Source: Salegentibacter holothuriorum
Lineage (GTDB): Bacteria; Bacteroidota; Bacteroidia; Flavobacteriales; Flavobacteriaceae
Assembly: GCF_900168045.1 (NCBI RefSeq)
Contig: NZ_FUYY01000001.1
Span: 868,001 to 932,000 of the forward strand
DNA length: 64,000 nt
Reading direction: 5' to 3'
Position 1 is the stretch's first letter, and each line of letters begins with the position of its first letter. Shown piece after piece: positions 52,986 through 62,313 of the stretch. The translations under genes and the position numbers were made by a program. The notes below the pieces were generated by a model that saw only the letters and a list, made by a program, of their open reading frames with translations, was not told where the DNA came from and made no database searches.

Positions 52986-54446
52986 TTATTTCTTCGGAAT
53001 ATTCTTTAGAACTTCTAATAAGAATTTCCAGTATTTCTGCGCTGAAGAAATTCCGGCTCTTTCATCTGGTGAATGCGCTCCTCTAATTGTTGGACCAAAA
53101 GAGATCATATCCATTTCAGGATAATGGTTGCCAATAATACCACATTCTAATCCTGCGTGGCAGGCTGCAACATCAGCTTTCTCATTATGTAAGTTTTGGT
53201 ACAATTCATCCACAACTTTTAAAATAGCCGAATTAGGGTTTGGCGCCCATCCTGGATACTCACCCGATAACTTCACTTTAAATTTTGCAAGTTCAAAAGT
53301 AGCTTCTAAACTATTTGCCAAATCGTCTTTAGAAGATTCTACCGATGATCTTGTTAGGCAATTAATCTTCACCTTCCCTTCCCCTACTTTTACGCTGGCA
53401 ATATTGTTAGAAGCTTCCACTAAACCATCAATATCAGGGCTCATTCTATAAACTCCGTTATGCGCTGCAGAAATTGCTTTAACCACTTCCTGCTGGTCTT
53501 CTACCTTCATTACCTTATTAGGCACTTCGGTTTCAGAAATTTCTATGTCCATTTTGGGCTCCAGAGAAGCAAATTCAGCTTTTATCTCCCGAACCTGCTG
53601 AATAATTTCAGTTAAAAAAGTTTCGGTATTGGATTTGTCTACCACTACAATAGCTTCACTTTCACGAGGAATAGCATTCCTCAATCCGCCACCGTTAATA
53701 TTAGAAACTCGTAAGCCAAAATCGCGATTGGCATCAAAAAGTACACGAGCCATTATCTTATTGGCGTTGGCAAGACCTTTTATAATATCCATCCCGGAGT
53801 GTCCGCCATTCAAACCTTTAACCTTAATAAAATATCCTACAGAGTTATCTGGTGTATGCTCTTCTTCATAATCCCTAACCGCGGTAATATCTACACCACC
53901 GGCACAACCAATACCTATCTCATCATCTTCTTCGGTATCCAGGTTTAAAAGAATATCACCCTCAAGTAAATTAGAATCTAAACCTTTAGCACCCGTCATC
54001 CCGGTTTCTTCGTCTATAGTAAACAAAGCTTCAAGCGCAGGATGCTCAATCTCTTTACTTTCTAAAATTGCCATCATGCTTGCTACCCCCAAACCATTAT
54101 CGGCTCCAAGAGTGGTTCCCTTAGCTTTCACCCAATCACCATCTACATACATATTGATCCCGCTGGTTTCAAAATCAAAATCGGTATCATTGTTTTTTTG
54201 GTGCACCATATCTAAATGCGACTGTAGTACAATTGGTTTTCTATCTTCCATCCCGGCGGTGGCTGGTTTTTTAATCACCACGTTTCCGGTTTCATCAACC
54301 AGGGTTTCCAGATTAAGACTATTACCAAATTTTTTCATAAACTCGATTACCCGTTCTTCCTTTTTTGAAGGGCGAGGTACTTCGTTTAGATCGGCAAATT
54401 TATTCCATAAGATTTTTGGTTCTAATTCTCTTATTTCTTCGTTCAT
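52986..54446 (-). CDS. pepD: Aminoacyl-histidine dipeptidase (PepD, M20 family)
   Basis: This 486 aa protein is a zinc dipeptidase that cleaves Xaa-His and other dipeptides. Metal and catalytic motifs are LQSHLDMVHQ, TLGADNGLGVA, IDEETGMTGAKG and CAGGVDI, with the final His region GPTIRGAHSPDERAGI. Its length equals that of PepD from other bacteria. No signal peptide is present, so it is cytoplasmic. Single gene. Confidence 0.94.
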   Translation of the reverse strand: MNEEIRELEPKILWNKFADLNEVPRPSKKEERVIEFMKKFGNSLNLETLVDETGNVVIKKPATAGMEDRKPIVLQSHLDMVHQKNNDTDFDFETSGINMYVDGDWVKAKGTTLGADNGLGVASMMAILESKEIEHPALEALFTIDEETGMTGAKGLDSNLLEGDILLNLDTEEDDEIGIGCAGGVDITAVRDYEEEHTPDNSVGYFIKVKGLNGGHSGMDIIKGLANANKIMARVLFDANRDFGLRVSNINGGGLRNAIPRESEAIVVVDKSNTETFLTEIIQQVREIKAEFASLEPKMDIEISETEVPNKVMKVEDQQEVVKAISAAHNGVYRMSPDIDGLVEASNNIASVKVGEGKVKINCLTRSSVESSKDDLANSLEATFELAKFKVKLSGEYPGWAPNPNSAILKVVDELYQNLHNEKADVAACHAGLECGIIGNHYPEMDMISFGPTIRGAHSPDERAGISSAQKYWKFLLEVLKNIPKK

Positions 54447-54591
54447 TGTTTTATATTTTGGTCTTTCGCAAAGGTATTGGTTATTAACAAAGAAGGAAAA
54501 TTTAAGGGCTTTTTAAAACTAATTTAACCAATACAGAATGAGTTGATTAAGATTTTAAGCTGTGTTTTGCTAATAATTGTATTTTTAGATC

Positions 54592-55665
54592 GTGAAGAAA
54601 AAAGGACTTTATTTTCTAGCTTTTCTGCTGCCGGTGCAGATCGTCTTTATTATTTTCCTGGCCGGTTATCCCGAGCTAGTTGAAAATTGGTATAGCCGAC
54701 TTCTATATCCTCAAATTTCAAAATTAATGCGTTATGGGCACGGTTTTTTGCCTTTTTCGCTTGGCGATCTATTATATACCTTCTTCGGAATTTTAATTAT
54801 ACTCTGGATAATTAAACGTTTTCAACAGAAATTTAGAAATCCAAGATTTTGGTTGATAGATACCCTGGCAGTTTTATCTGTAGTTTATGCCTGTTTTCAT
54901 ATTTTCTGGGGATTTAACTATTACCGCCTACCCCTTCACGAAACTTTAGAAATTGAAAAAGATTACACTACCGAAGAACTTTATTCACTTTCTGAAATTT
55001 TAATCACCGAATCTAACAAACTCCATAAGCAACTTACCGATAATGATTCGGTAAGCGTAGTGATTCCCTATTCTAAAGATGAAATATTTAAAAAGACTAT
55101 CGCCGGATACGCTAATATTAGCAAAGATTATCCTGAATTAACTTATAAAGGTGAATCGCTAAAACGTTCATTATATAGCATTCCACTTTCTTATATGGGT
55201 TTTAACGGATACCTTAATCCATTTACCGGCGAGGCACAAGTAAACACACAAATTGTTTCCTATAAAATACCCACTACCGCCAGCCACGAAATTGGCCATC
55301 AATTGGGATTTGCAAAGGAAAACGAAGCGAATTTTATAGCCTGTCTAAGCACAATGAACCACCCCGATTCATATTTCAGGTATTCGGGCTACACCTTTGC
55401 CTTGCGTTACTGCCTAAGTGAATTGTACCGCAGAGATCCAGAAAAATTTGAAAGTTTAAAAGCTAAGATCAATCCGGGAATATTAGAAAACTACCGCGAA
55501 GTAGAAGACTTTTGGTTGGCTCATCAAAATCCTTTTGAACCCATTTTTCAGGCTTTTTATAATCGTTTTCTAATAGTGAACAATCAGGCCGATGGAATGA
55601 AAAGCTATAGTTACGTGGTGGCACTTTTAGTTAATTATTTCTCAAAAGAAAAGAACAAACTTTAA
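54592..55665 (+). CDS. DUF3810 domain-containing membrane protein (putative zinc metallopeptidase)
   Basis: This 357 aa protein has a GTG start. Three N-terminal membrane helices (about 7-26, 60-78, 90-110) precede a soluble domain. HEIGHQLGFAKENEAN (about 231-246) is a gluzincin-like HExxH motif with a following Glu, as in membrane-associated peptidases. FWGFNYYRLPL is typical of DUF3810. Protease activity is inferred from the motif only. The next gene, an amidohydrolase, starts 100 bases on. Confidence 0.88.
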   Translation: MKKKGLYFLAFLLPVQIVFIIFLAGYPELVENWYSRLLYPQISKLMRYGHGFLPFSLGDLLYTFFGILIILWIIKRFQQKFRNPRFWLIDTLAVLSVVYACFHIFWGFNYYRLPLHETLEIEKDYTTEELYSLSEILITESNKLHKQLTDNDSVSVVIPYSKDEIFKKTIAGYANISKDYPELTYKGESLKRSLYSIPLSYMGFNGYLNPFTGEAQVNTQIVSYKIPTTASHEIGHQLGFAKENEANFIACLSTMNHPDSYFRYSGYTFALRYCLSELYRRDPEKFESLKAKINPGILENYREVEDFWLAHQNPFEPIFQAFYNRFLIVNNQADGMKSYSYVVALLVNYFSKEKNKL

Positions 55666-55765
55666 ATAAAATCTCACTTAGGTTTAAAACAAATTTCAGC
55701 TTAGTGATAATTTTCTTAATTTACCGCCCTTAAGTGCAAAACCACATTTAATTCAACAAAAATTT

Positions 55766-58700
55766 ATGAAATTAAGACTTTTACTATGTCTGGTATTTCT
55801 CGTCAATCTACAAAGTAAGGCGCAGGAATACTTCCCCAAAAATGATGGGGTAAAAAATCCCCAAACCAACCACACAGTTTTTAAAAATGCTAAAATTCAC
55901 GTAAGTCCGCAGGAAATTATTGAAAACGGAAGTTTCGTGGTAAAAAATGGCAAGATTACCGCCATCGGCAAATCGGTTAACGAACCTGCAAACAGTATAG
56001 TGATAGATTTAGAAGGAAAAGAAGTATATCCTTCTTTTATTGATCTTTATAGCAGCTTTGGAATAAAAGAACCTAAAGGAACCGAAAGAGGTAATGGCCA
56101 GCCACAATACGAGGCTAGCCGGGAAGGCTATTATTGGAATGACCATATTAGGCCAGAAACTAAAGCTGTAGAAAGTTTTAATTATGATGAAAAAGCCGCG
56201 TCTTCGCTGCATAAAGCCGGGTTTGGAGTGGTAAACACCCACGTTCCCGATGGTATTATTCGTGGCACAGGTATGCTGGTAGCTTTAAACCCTACAGGCA
56301 CCGAGGGAGACAGAATTCTTAAAGATCGTTCGGCTCAATATCTTTCTTTAGACAAAAGCAAACTCTCCAGGCAATCTTACCCTACCTCAACGATGGGTGC
56401 TATGGCTCTAATTCGCCAGGCTTATTTAGATGCAGAATGGTATGGAAAAGGAAAATCTAAAAATAAAGATTTAGCGCTGGAAGCCCTTAACCGAAATAAA
56501 AATCTAACTCAAATCTTTGCTACTGATAATCTTTTGGATGCTTTAAGAGCTGGGGAAATAGGCAACGAATTCAACGTAAATTACGTGATATTAGGTGACG
56601 GAAAAGAATATCAACGTCTTGAGGAAATTAAAGAAACCGGAACCACATTTATTGTCCCTCTTAATTTCCCCGATGCTTATGATGTTGAAGACCCGTTTTT
56701 AGCACAACACGTGACATTAGAAGAAATGAAAACCTGGAATCAGGCACCTGCAAACCTTAAAATGCTTGCAGAAAATAACATTCCGTTTACCATAACCACG
56801 CACGATCTGGATGCTGAAAAAGATTTTAGAAATAACTTATTGAAAGCGGTTAAATACGGCTTAAATAAAGAAGATGCGCTTGCCGCCTTAACCACCACTC
56901 CCGCAAAGATTTTAGGAGAGGAAAATCGTTTGGGAACTTTAAAACAAGGCGCCTGGGCTAATTTCATCATCACATCGGGTGATTATTTTGATAAGGAAAC
57001 CAGTATTTACGAAAACTGGACTCAGGGAAAAAGATCGGTGATCAAAAAAATGAAAACTACCGATATTACCGGGACTTATAATCTTAAGGTAGATGGAAAA
57101 GAATACGAACTTAATATAACCGGTAAACCGGAATCGCCAAAAGCGAGTGTAAAATCTGACAATACAAAACTAGGCGCCAAGCTTAGTTTTTCTAATAATT
57201 GGATGAATTTGTTACTTTCTTCAGCAGATACTACAAAAATAGGTTTTACACGTTTAGTCGCTAAAACCGATGAAAATACTGATGAAATTTCAGGAACGGC
57301 TTATTTAAGTGATGGTTCAGAAACATCTTTCAGCGCGCTTAAAAAATCTTCCGAAATTGCCGAAACAACTGAAGAGGACGAAGAAAATACCGAGAAAGAA
57401 GATGAAGAAAATGAAGAGGAAGACATTCGTGAAATTATGCCGATAAGTTTTCCAAATAAAGCTTACGGATTTTCAGAAATGCCTAAAGAAGAAAACATTC
57501 TTTTTAAAAATGCGACGGTTTGGACCAATGAAGAACAAGGAATTGTAGAGAATACCGATGTATTGGTGAAAAACGGAAAAATCTCCAGGATTGGAGAGAA
57601 TCTTAATGCCGGAAATGCCCGGGTAATCGATGCAACCGGAAAACATCTTACTTCCGGAATTATAGACGAACATTCACATATCGCAGCTTCTGCAATCAAC
57701 GAGGCAGGGCATAATTCTACCGCCGAAGTAAGTATGGAAGATGTTGTAGACCCTACAGATATAAATATTTACCGAAATCTTGCCGGAGGAGTAACTACCG
57801 TTCAGCTTTTGCATGGATCGGCGAATCCTATTGGTGGACGTTCCGCGATTTTGAGGTTAAAATGGGGGGAAAACGCTGATGACTTAATTTTTGAAAATTC
57901 CCCTAAATTTATAAAATTCGCACTAGGTGAAAATGTAAAGCAATCTAACTGGGGAAGCCGCTCCAGGTTCCCACAAACCCGTATGGGCGTAGAACAGGTT
58001 TTTACCGATTATTTTACCAGGGCGAGAGAATATGAAGAAGCCAGGAAAAACGATAAGGATTTTAGAAAAGACCTTGAAATGGAAACGCTTGTTGAAATTC
58101 TTAACAGCGAACGTTTTGTTTCAGCACACTCTTATATTCAGAGTGAGATTAATATGTTGATGAAAGTTGCTGAAAATTTTGATTTCAGAATTAATACTTT
58201 CACGCATATTTTAGAAGGATATAAAGTAGCCGACAAAATGAAAGAACACGGTGCCGGTGGATCTACTTTTTCTGACTGGTGGGCTTATAAGTATGAAGTA
58301 AATGATGCCATTCCATTTAATGCACCAATTATGCATAGCCAGGGAATTGTAACTGCTATTAATAGTGATGATGCCGAAATGAGTAGAAGGTTAAATCAGG
58401 AAGCTGCAAAATCTGTAAAATACGGAGGTGTTTCTGAAGAAGATGCCTGGAAATTCGTAACATTGAATCCGGCAAAGTTATTGCATATAGATGATCGTGT
58501 TGGAAGTGTAAAAACAGGAAAAGATGCCGATCTTGTACTGTGGTCAGATAATCCATTATCTATTTACGCTAAAGCCGAAAAAACGCTGATTCAGGGAAAA
58601 GTTTTCTTTGATATTGAAAAAGACAAAAAACTACGGGAAGAGATTCAGCAACAAAGAAGTACACTTATCACTCAAATGCTGCAAGCAAAAAACAAAGGTT

Positions 58701-58771
58701 TAAAAACGCAGCCGGTGACTAAAAAAGAAGAACAACATATCCACTGTGACCTATTAGAGGAAATACATTAA
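55766..58771 (+). CDS. Secreted two-domain amidohydrolase
   Basis: This 1001 aa protein has a signal peptide (MKLRLLLCLVFLVNLQSKAQ). The first amidohydrolase domain (about 25-430) lacks the metal ligands: the usual PGFIDxHxH reads PSFIDLYSSFG. A beta-rich middle region and a very acidic linker (about 530-560) follow. The second domain (about 575-970) has an intact site: SGIIDEHSHI, SAHSYIQ, FTHILEG and NSDDAEMSR. The substrate is unknown, perhaps a cyclic amide or peptide. It ends 8 bases before a second amidohydrolase gene with which it must be co-expressed. Confidence 0.88.
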   Translation: MKLRLLLCLVFLVNLQSKAQEYFPKNDGVKNPQTNHTVFKNAKIHVSPQEIIENGSFVVKNGKITAIGKSVNEPANSIVIDLEGKEVYPSFIDLYSSFGIKEPKGTERGNGQPQYEASREGYYWNDHIRPETKAVESFNYDEKAASSLHKAGFGVVNTHVPDGIIRGTGMLVALNPTGTEGDRILKDRSAQYLSLDKSKLSRQSYPTSTMGAMALIRQAYLDAEWYGKGKSKNKDLALEALNRNKNLTQIFATDNLLDALRAGEIGNEFNVNYVILGDGKEYQRLEEIKETGTTFIVPLNFPDAYDVEDPFLAQHVTLEEMKTWNQAPANLKMLAENNIPFTITTHDLDAEKDFRNNLLKAVKYGLNKEDALAALTTTPAKILGEENRLGTLKQGAWANFIITSGDYFDKETSIYENWTQGKRSVIKKMKTTDITGTYNLKVDGKEYELNITGKPESPKASVKSDNTKLGAKLSFSNNWMNLLLSSADTTKIGFTRLVAKTDENTDEISGTAYLSDGSETSFSALKKSSEIAETTEEDEENTEKEDEENEEEDIREIMPISFPNKAYGFSEMPKEENILFKNATVWTNEEQGIVENTDVLVKNGKISRIGENLNAGNARVIDATGKHLTSGIIDEHSHIAASAINEAGHNSTAEVSMEDVVDPTDINIYRNLAGGVTTVQLLHGSANPIGGRSAILRLKWGENADDLIFENSPKFIKFALGENVKQSNWGSRSRFPQTRMGVEQVFTDYFTRAREYEEARKNDKDFRKDLEMETLVEILNSERFVSAHSYIQSEINMLMKVAENFDFRINTFTHILEGYKVADKMKEHGAGGSTFSDWWAYKYEVNDAIPFNAPIMHSQGIVTAINSDDAEMSRRLNQEAAKSVKYGGVSEEDAWKFVTLNPAKLLHIDDRVGSVKTGKDADLVLWSDNPLSIYAKAEKTLIQGKVFFDIEKDKKLREEIQQQRSTLITQMLQAKNKGLKTQPVTKKEEQHIHCDLLEEIH

Positions 58772-58779
58772 AAGAACGA

Positions 58780-60087
58780 ATGAAGATGAAATATTTAGTA
58801 ATACTTGCACTATTTAGCTGCATAGGAAATTCTTTTGCCCAACAAACCCCGGCTTCAAAACAAACGGAAGCAGTAACTATTGTTGGCGCTACCGCCCACT
58901 TAGGGAACGGAGAGATAATCGAGAATAGTTTAATAATTTTTGAAGACGGAAAAATCACCCAGGTGATGGATGCCACCGCTACAAAAATGCAATACCGCGG
59001 CCGAATTATTGAAGCCGAAGGGAAACACGTTTACCCGGGCTTTATTGCACCAAACGCCACTTTAGGCCTGGTTGAAATTGATGCTGTTCGCGCTACAGAC
59101 GATGAAGACGAAATAGGTTCTATGCTTCCGCACATTAGAAGTATAATTGCTTACAATGCCGAAAGTAAGATCGTTGAGAGTATGCGCCCAAACGGAGTGC
59201 TAATGGGACAAATTGTTCCTCGTGGTGGCAGAATTTCGGGAACTTCTTCTATGGTACAGTTTGATGCCTGGAACTGGGAAGACGCCGTAATTAAAGAAGA
59301 CGATGGGTTGCACATTAACTGGCCAAGTAGCTTTACCAGAGGTCGCTGGTGGGCTGGTGAAGATCCGGGAATAAAAGTGAGTGACGATTACCAGAACGAA
59401 ATTTTAAAACTGGAAGAATTTTTCGCTGCTGCAAAAGCTTATTTAGCCGGAAGCAAAGAAAAAACCAACCTGGCTTACGAAGCCATGAAAAACGTTTTTA
59501 CAGGAGATAAAAGGGTGTACATACATGTAAACGCAAAAAAAGAAATCCTGGATATCCTGGACTTTAAAAAAGATCAGGAACTGGAACATCTTGTTATAGT
59601 TGGCGGCTATGAAGCACATAAGGCTATTAAAGAATTAAAAGAGCATAATGTTCCGGTTTTGGTTCAACGCCCACATGGTACACCAAACAGCGAAGATCAT
59701 GATTATGATTTCCCCTATAAATTAGCCGGAATTTTGCATAACAAAGGTATTTTGGTTGCTCTGGAAAGTAGCGGTAGTATGGAAAGAATGAACACAAGAA
59801 ACCTTCCGTTTTATGCTGGAACTGCAGGCGCTTACGGTTTAGGAAAAGAAGAAGCCCTTAAACTAATCACTTCGAATACGGCAAAAATACTTGGAATAGA
59901 CAATATGGTTGGAACCTTAGAAAAAGGAAAAACGGCAACCTTATTTATCAGTGAAGGAGATGCTTTAGATATGCGGGGAAATATACTTACCCACGCTTTT
60001 ATACAAGGCCGCCAGGTAAGTTTAGATACTCACCAAACAGAACTTCACCAACGTTATATGAAAAAATACGAAAGCGCAAGCAAGTAG
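58780..60087 (+). CDS. Secreted amidohydrolase-like protein with degenerate metal site
   Basis: This 435 aa protein has a signal peptide (MKMKYLVILALFSCIGNSFAQ). It follows the amidohydrolase fold, ending KLITSNTAKILGIDNMVGTLEKGKTATLFI, but the HxH motif is replaced by PGFIAPNATLGL. No full metal ligand set is seen. It is closest in layout to the first domain of the preceding protein. A structural or regulatory partner role for the active domain is inference. It is followed by a good terminator. Confidence 0.85.
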   Translation: MKMKYLVILALFSCIGNSFAQQTPASKQTEAVTIVGATAHLGNGEIIENSLIIFEDGKITQVMDATATKMQYRGRIIEAEGKHVYPGFIAPNATLGLVEIDAVRATDDEDEIGSMLPHIRSIIAYNAESKIVESMRPNGVLMGQIVPRGGRISGTSSMVQFDAWNWEDAVIKEDDGLHINWPSSFTRGRWWAGEDPGIKVSDDYQNEILKLEEFFAAAKAYLAGSKEKTNLAYEAMKNVFTGDKRVYIHVNAKKEILDILDFKKDQELEHLVIVGGYEAHKAIKELKEHNVPVLVQRPHGTPNSEDHDYDFPYKLAGILHNKGILVALESSGSMERMNTRNLPFYAGTAGAYGLGKEEALKLITSNTAKILGIDNMVGTLEKGKTATLFISEGDALDMRGNILTHAFIQGRQVSLDTHQTELHQRYMKKYESASK

Positions 60088-60108
60088 TCTTTATTCTTTA
60101 AATTTACT

Positions 60109-60158
60109 AAGAGGTTAGCAATTTTACCAAGACAGGTATTTTGTTAACCTCTTTTTCT
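60109..60158 (+). terminator. Terminator of amidohydrolase operon
   Basis: AAGAGGTTA (60109-60117) pairs with TAACCTCTT (60145-60153), extended by CAA/TTG, and is followed by TTTTTCTATT. Confidence 0.85.
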
Positions 60159-60192
60159 ATTCAAAAGTTTTAATCTCCCTATTTTTACACCT

Positions 60193-60987
60193 ATGATTAA
60201 GCAAATAAGCAGCACACAAAACAAGGAAGTTAAGCACCTACTCCAATTACAGGAAAAATCCAGGCTACGACGGAAAGAAGGTCTTTTTTTAGTAGAAGGA
60301 CAAAGGGAAATTGAATTGGCTGTAAAGGGAACGTTTGAGTTGCAAGCTGTTTATTTTTGCAGCGATTTAATTGATTTTCAAGAAATTGAAAAACTTATTT
60401 CAAATGATGTTTTAATTACTGAAATCTCCGCTGAAGTTTATGAGAAAATTGCTTACAGAAGTAGTACCGAAGGTGTTTTAGCAATTTTTAAAACAAAAGA
60501 AAACAACCTGCAAAGCATTAAATTTGAAACGGAAAACCCTTTAATTCTTATCGCTGAAGCTCCTGAAAAACCGGGAAATATAGGGGCTATATTAAGAACT
60601 GCCGATGCCGCAAAAGTAGATGCTGTTTTTATCGCAAACCCAAAAACCGATTTGTATAACCCCAATATTATTCGTTCCAGTGTGGGCTGTGTATTCACAA
60701 ATCAAATCGCTACTGGAAATACTTCAGAAATCATTGATTTTCTAAAAAAAAATAATATTTCAATTTATGCAGCAGCATTGCAAGCCTCAAAACCTTATCA
60801 CCAAATAGATTTTACCCAATCGGCAGCCATTGTAGTGGGAACTGAAGCCACCGGGTTAAGTGAAGAATGGCGCGAAAATTCAACTCAAAATATTATTATT
60901 CCAATGAGTGGTGAAATTGATTCCATGAATGTTTCTGTTGCTGCAGGAATACTTATTTTTGAAGCCAAAAGACAACGCGGTTTTTAA
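60193..60987 (+). CDS. TrmH/SpoU family RNA 2'-O-methyltransferase
   Basis: This 264 aa protein has an N-terminal substrate-binding domain (IKQISSTQNKEVKHLLQLQ, about 1-95) and a SPOUT domain. The knot motifs are present: APEKPGNIGAILRTADAA, NPNIIRSSVGCVF, VVGTEATGLSEEW and IPMSGEIDSMNVSVAAGI. It methylates a ribose in rRNA or tRNA; the exact target is not shown by sequence. Single gene, 52 bases before the M48 peptidase. Confidence 0.92.
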   Translation: MIKQISSTQNKEVKHLLQLQEKSRLRRKEGLFLVEGQREIELAVKGTFELQAVYFCSDLIDFQEIEKLISNDVLITEISAEVYEKIAYRSSTEGVLAIFKTKENNLQSIKFETENPLILIAEAPEKPGNIGAILRTADAAKVDAVFIANPKTDLYNPNIIRSSVGCVFTNQIATGNTSEIIDFLKKNNISIYAAALQASKPYHQIDFTQSAAIVVGTEATGLSEEWRENSTQNIIIPMSGEIDSMNVSVAAGILIFEAKRQRGF

Positions 60988-61039
60988 AAAAGAAACACCG
61001 CAGTTGGTCAATCTAATTCAACATAAAAAATAAAAGCTT

Positions 61040-62278
61040 TTGGATCCCCAAACCCTATTTTATATCATTATAGCCATTATTATTATCGATTTTATCATCG
61101 ATAAAATTCTGGAAACTTTAAACGCAAAACATTTTGATGATCCTATTCCAAAGGAGCTTGAAAATGTTTATGATAAGAAAGAGTACGAAAAATCACAACT
61201 ATACAAAAAAGAACGGTACCGGTTTGGGATTCTTACTTCCACTTTTTCCGTCTTACTCACTTTAGGTTTTATTGTTTTTGATGGCTTCGCCTGGGTAGAT
61301 GAGATTGCCAGAAATTTTACCGATAATGATATCCTGGTAGCACTTATTTTCTTCGGAATTATAATGATTGGCAGTGATATTCTTACTACGCCATTTTCCT
61401 GGTACAGTACCTTTGTGATCGAAGAAAAATATGGTTTTAATAAAACCACAAAAAAAACTTTCTTTCTGGATAAAATAAAAGGCTGGTTAATGATGGCAAT
61501 CCTTGGCGGCGGAATCCTGGCACTTATCGTTTGGTTTTATCAGTTTGCCGGTAACGATTTTTGGTGGTATGCATGGATTCTGGTAGCTGTTTTCTCTGTA
61601 TTTCTTAACATGTTCTACGCCAAACTCATTGTTCCATTATTCAATAAGCAAAGTCCGTTGGAAGAAGGTTCCCTGCGCACTAAAATTGAAACTTATGCTG
61701 AAAGTGTAGGGTTTACGCTAGATAATATTTTTATTATAGACGGTTCTAAAAGAAGTACCAAAGCCAATGCTTATTTTTCAGGATTTGGTAAGGAAAAACG
61801 TATTACACTTTTTGATACTTTGGTAAAAGACCTGGAAGAAGAGGAAATTGTAGCAGTATTGGCTCATGAAGTAGGGCATTATAAAAAGAATCATATTATT
61901 GTGAATTTAGCCGCTTCTATCTTGACCACAGGTTTTACTTTATGGCTTCTTTCTTTATTTGTAGGCAGCCCTGCCTTATCGCAAGCCCTGGGAGTAGAAG
62001 AACCAAGTTTTCATATAGGCTTGATTGCTTTCGGGATACTTTACAGTCCAGTTTCTGAAATCACAGGCCTGATAATGAATTATTTATCCCGAAAATTTGA
62101 ATACCAGGCAGATAACTACGCAAAAGAAACCTATGCTGCCAGTCCTTTAATTTCAAGTCTAAAAAAACTTAGTAAAAACAGTTTAAGCAACCTTACACCG
62201 CATAAAGCTTATGTTTTTATGCATTTTTCACATCCTACACTTCTACAAAGATTCAGAAACTTAAAGCGCAATTTGTAG
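61040..62278 (+). CDS. M48 family metallopeptidase, Ste24/CAAX protease type
   Basis: This 412 aa membrane protein starts at TTG 61040; no suitable ATG lies nearby. It has about seven helices. The zinc motif is VLAHEVGHYKKNHI (about residues 272-285), with the third ligand Glu in SRKFEYQADNYAKE. FDTLVKDLEEEEIVAVLAHE is typical of Ste24. Bacterial members act in membrane protein quality control. The next gene, RelA/SpoT type, starts 35 bases downstream. Confidence 0.92.
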   Translation: MDPQTLFYIIIAIIIIDFIIDKILETLNAKHFDDPIPKELENVYDKKEYEKSQLYKKERYRFGILTSTFSVLLTLGFIVFDGFAWVDEIARNFTDNDILVALIFFGIIMIGSDILTTPFSWYSTFVIEEKYGFNKTTKKTFFLDKIKGWLMMAILGGGILALIVWFYQFAGNDFWWYAWILVAVFSVFLNMFYAKLIVPLFNKQSPLEEGSLRTKIETYAESVGFTLDNIFIIDGSKRSTKANAYFSGFGKEKRITLFDTLVKDLEEEEIVAVLAHEVGHYKKNHIIVNLAASILTTGFTLWLLSLFVGSPALSQALGVEEPSFHIGLIAFGILYSPVSEITGLIMNYLSRKFEYQADNYAKETYAASPLISSLKKLSKNSLSNLTPHKAYVFMHFSHPTLLQRFRNLKRNL

Positions 62279-62313
62279 TTGTTTCTTTATAATCTTAATC
62301 GTACTTTTAATTT

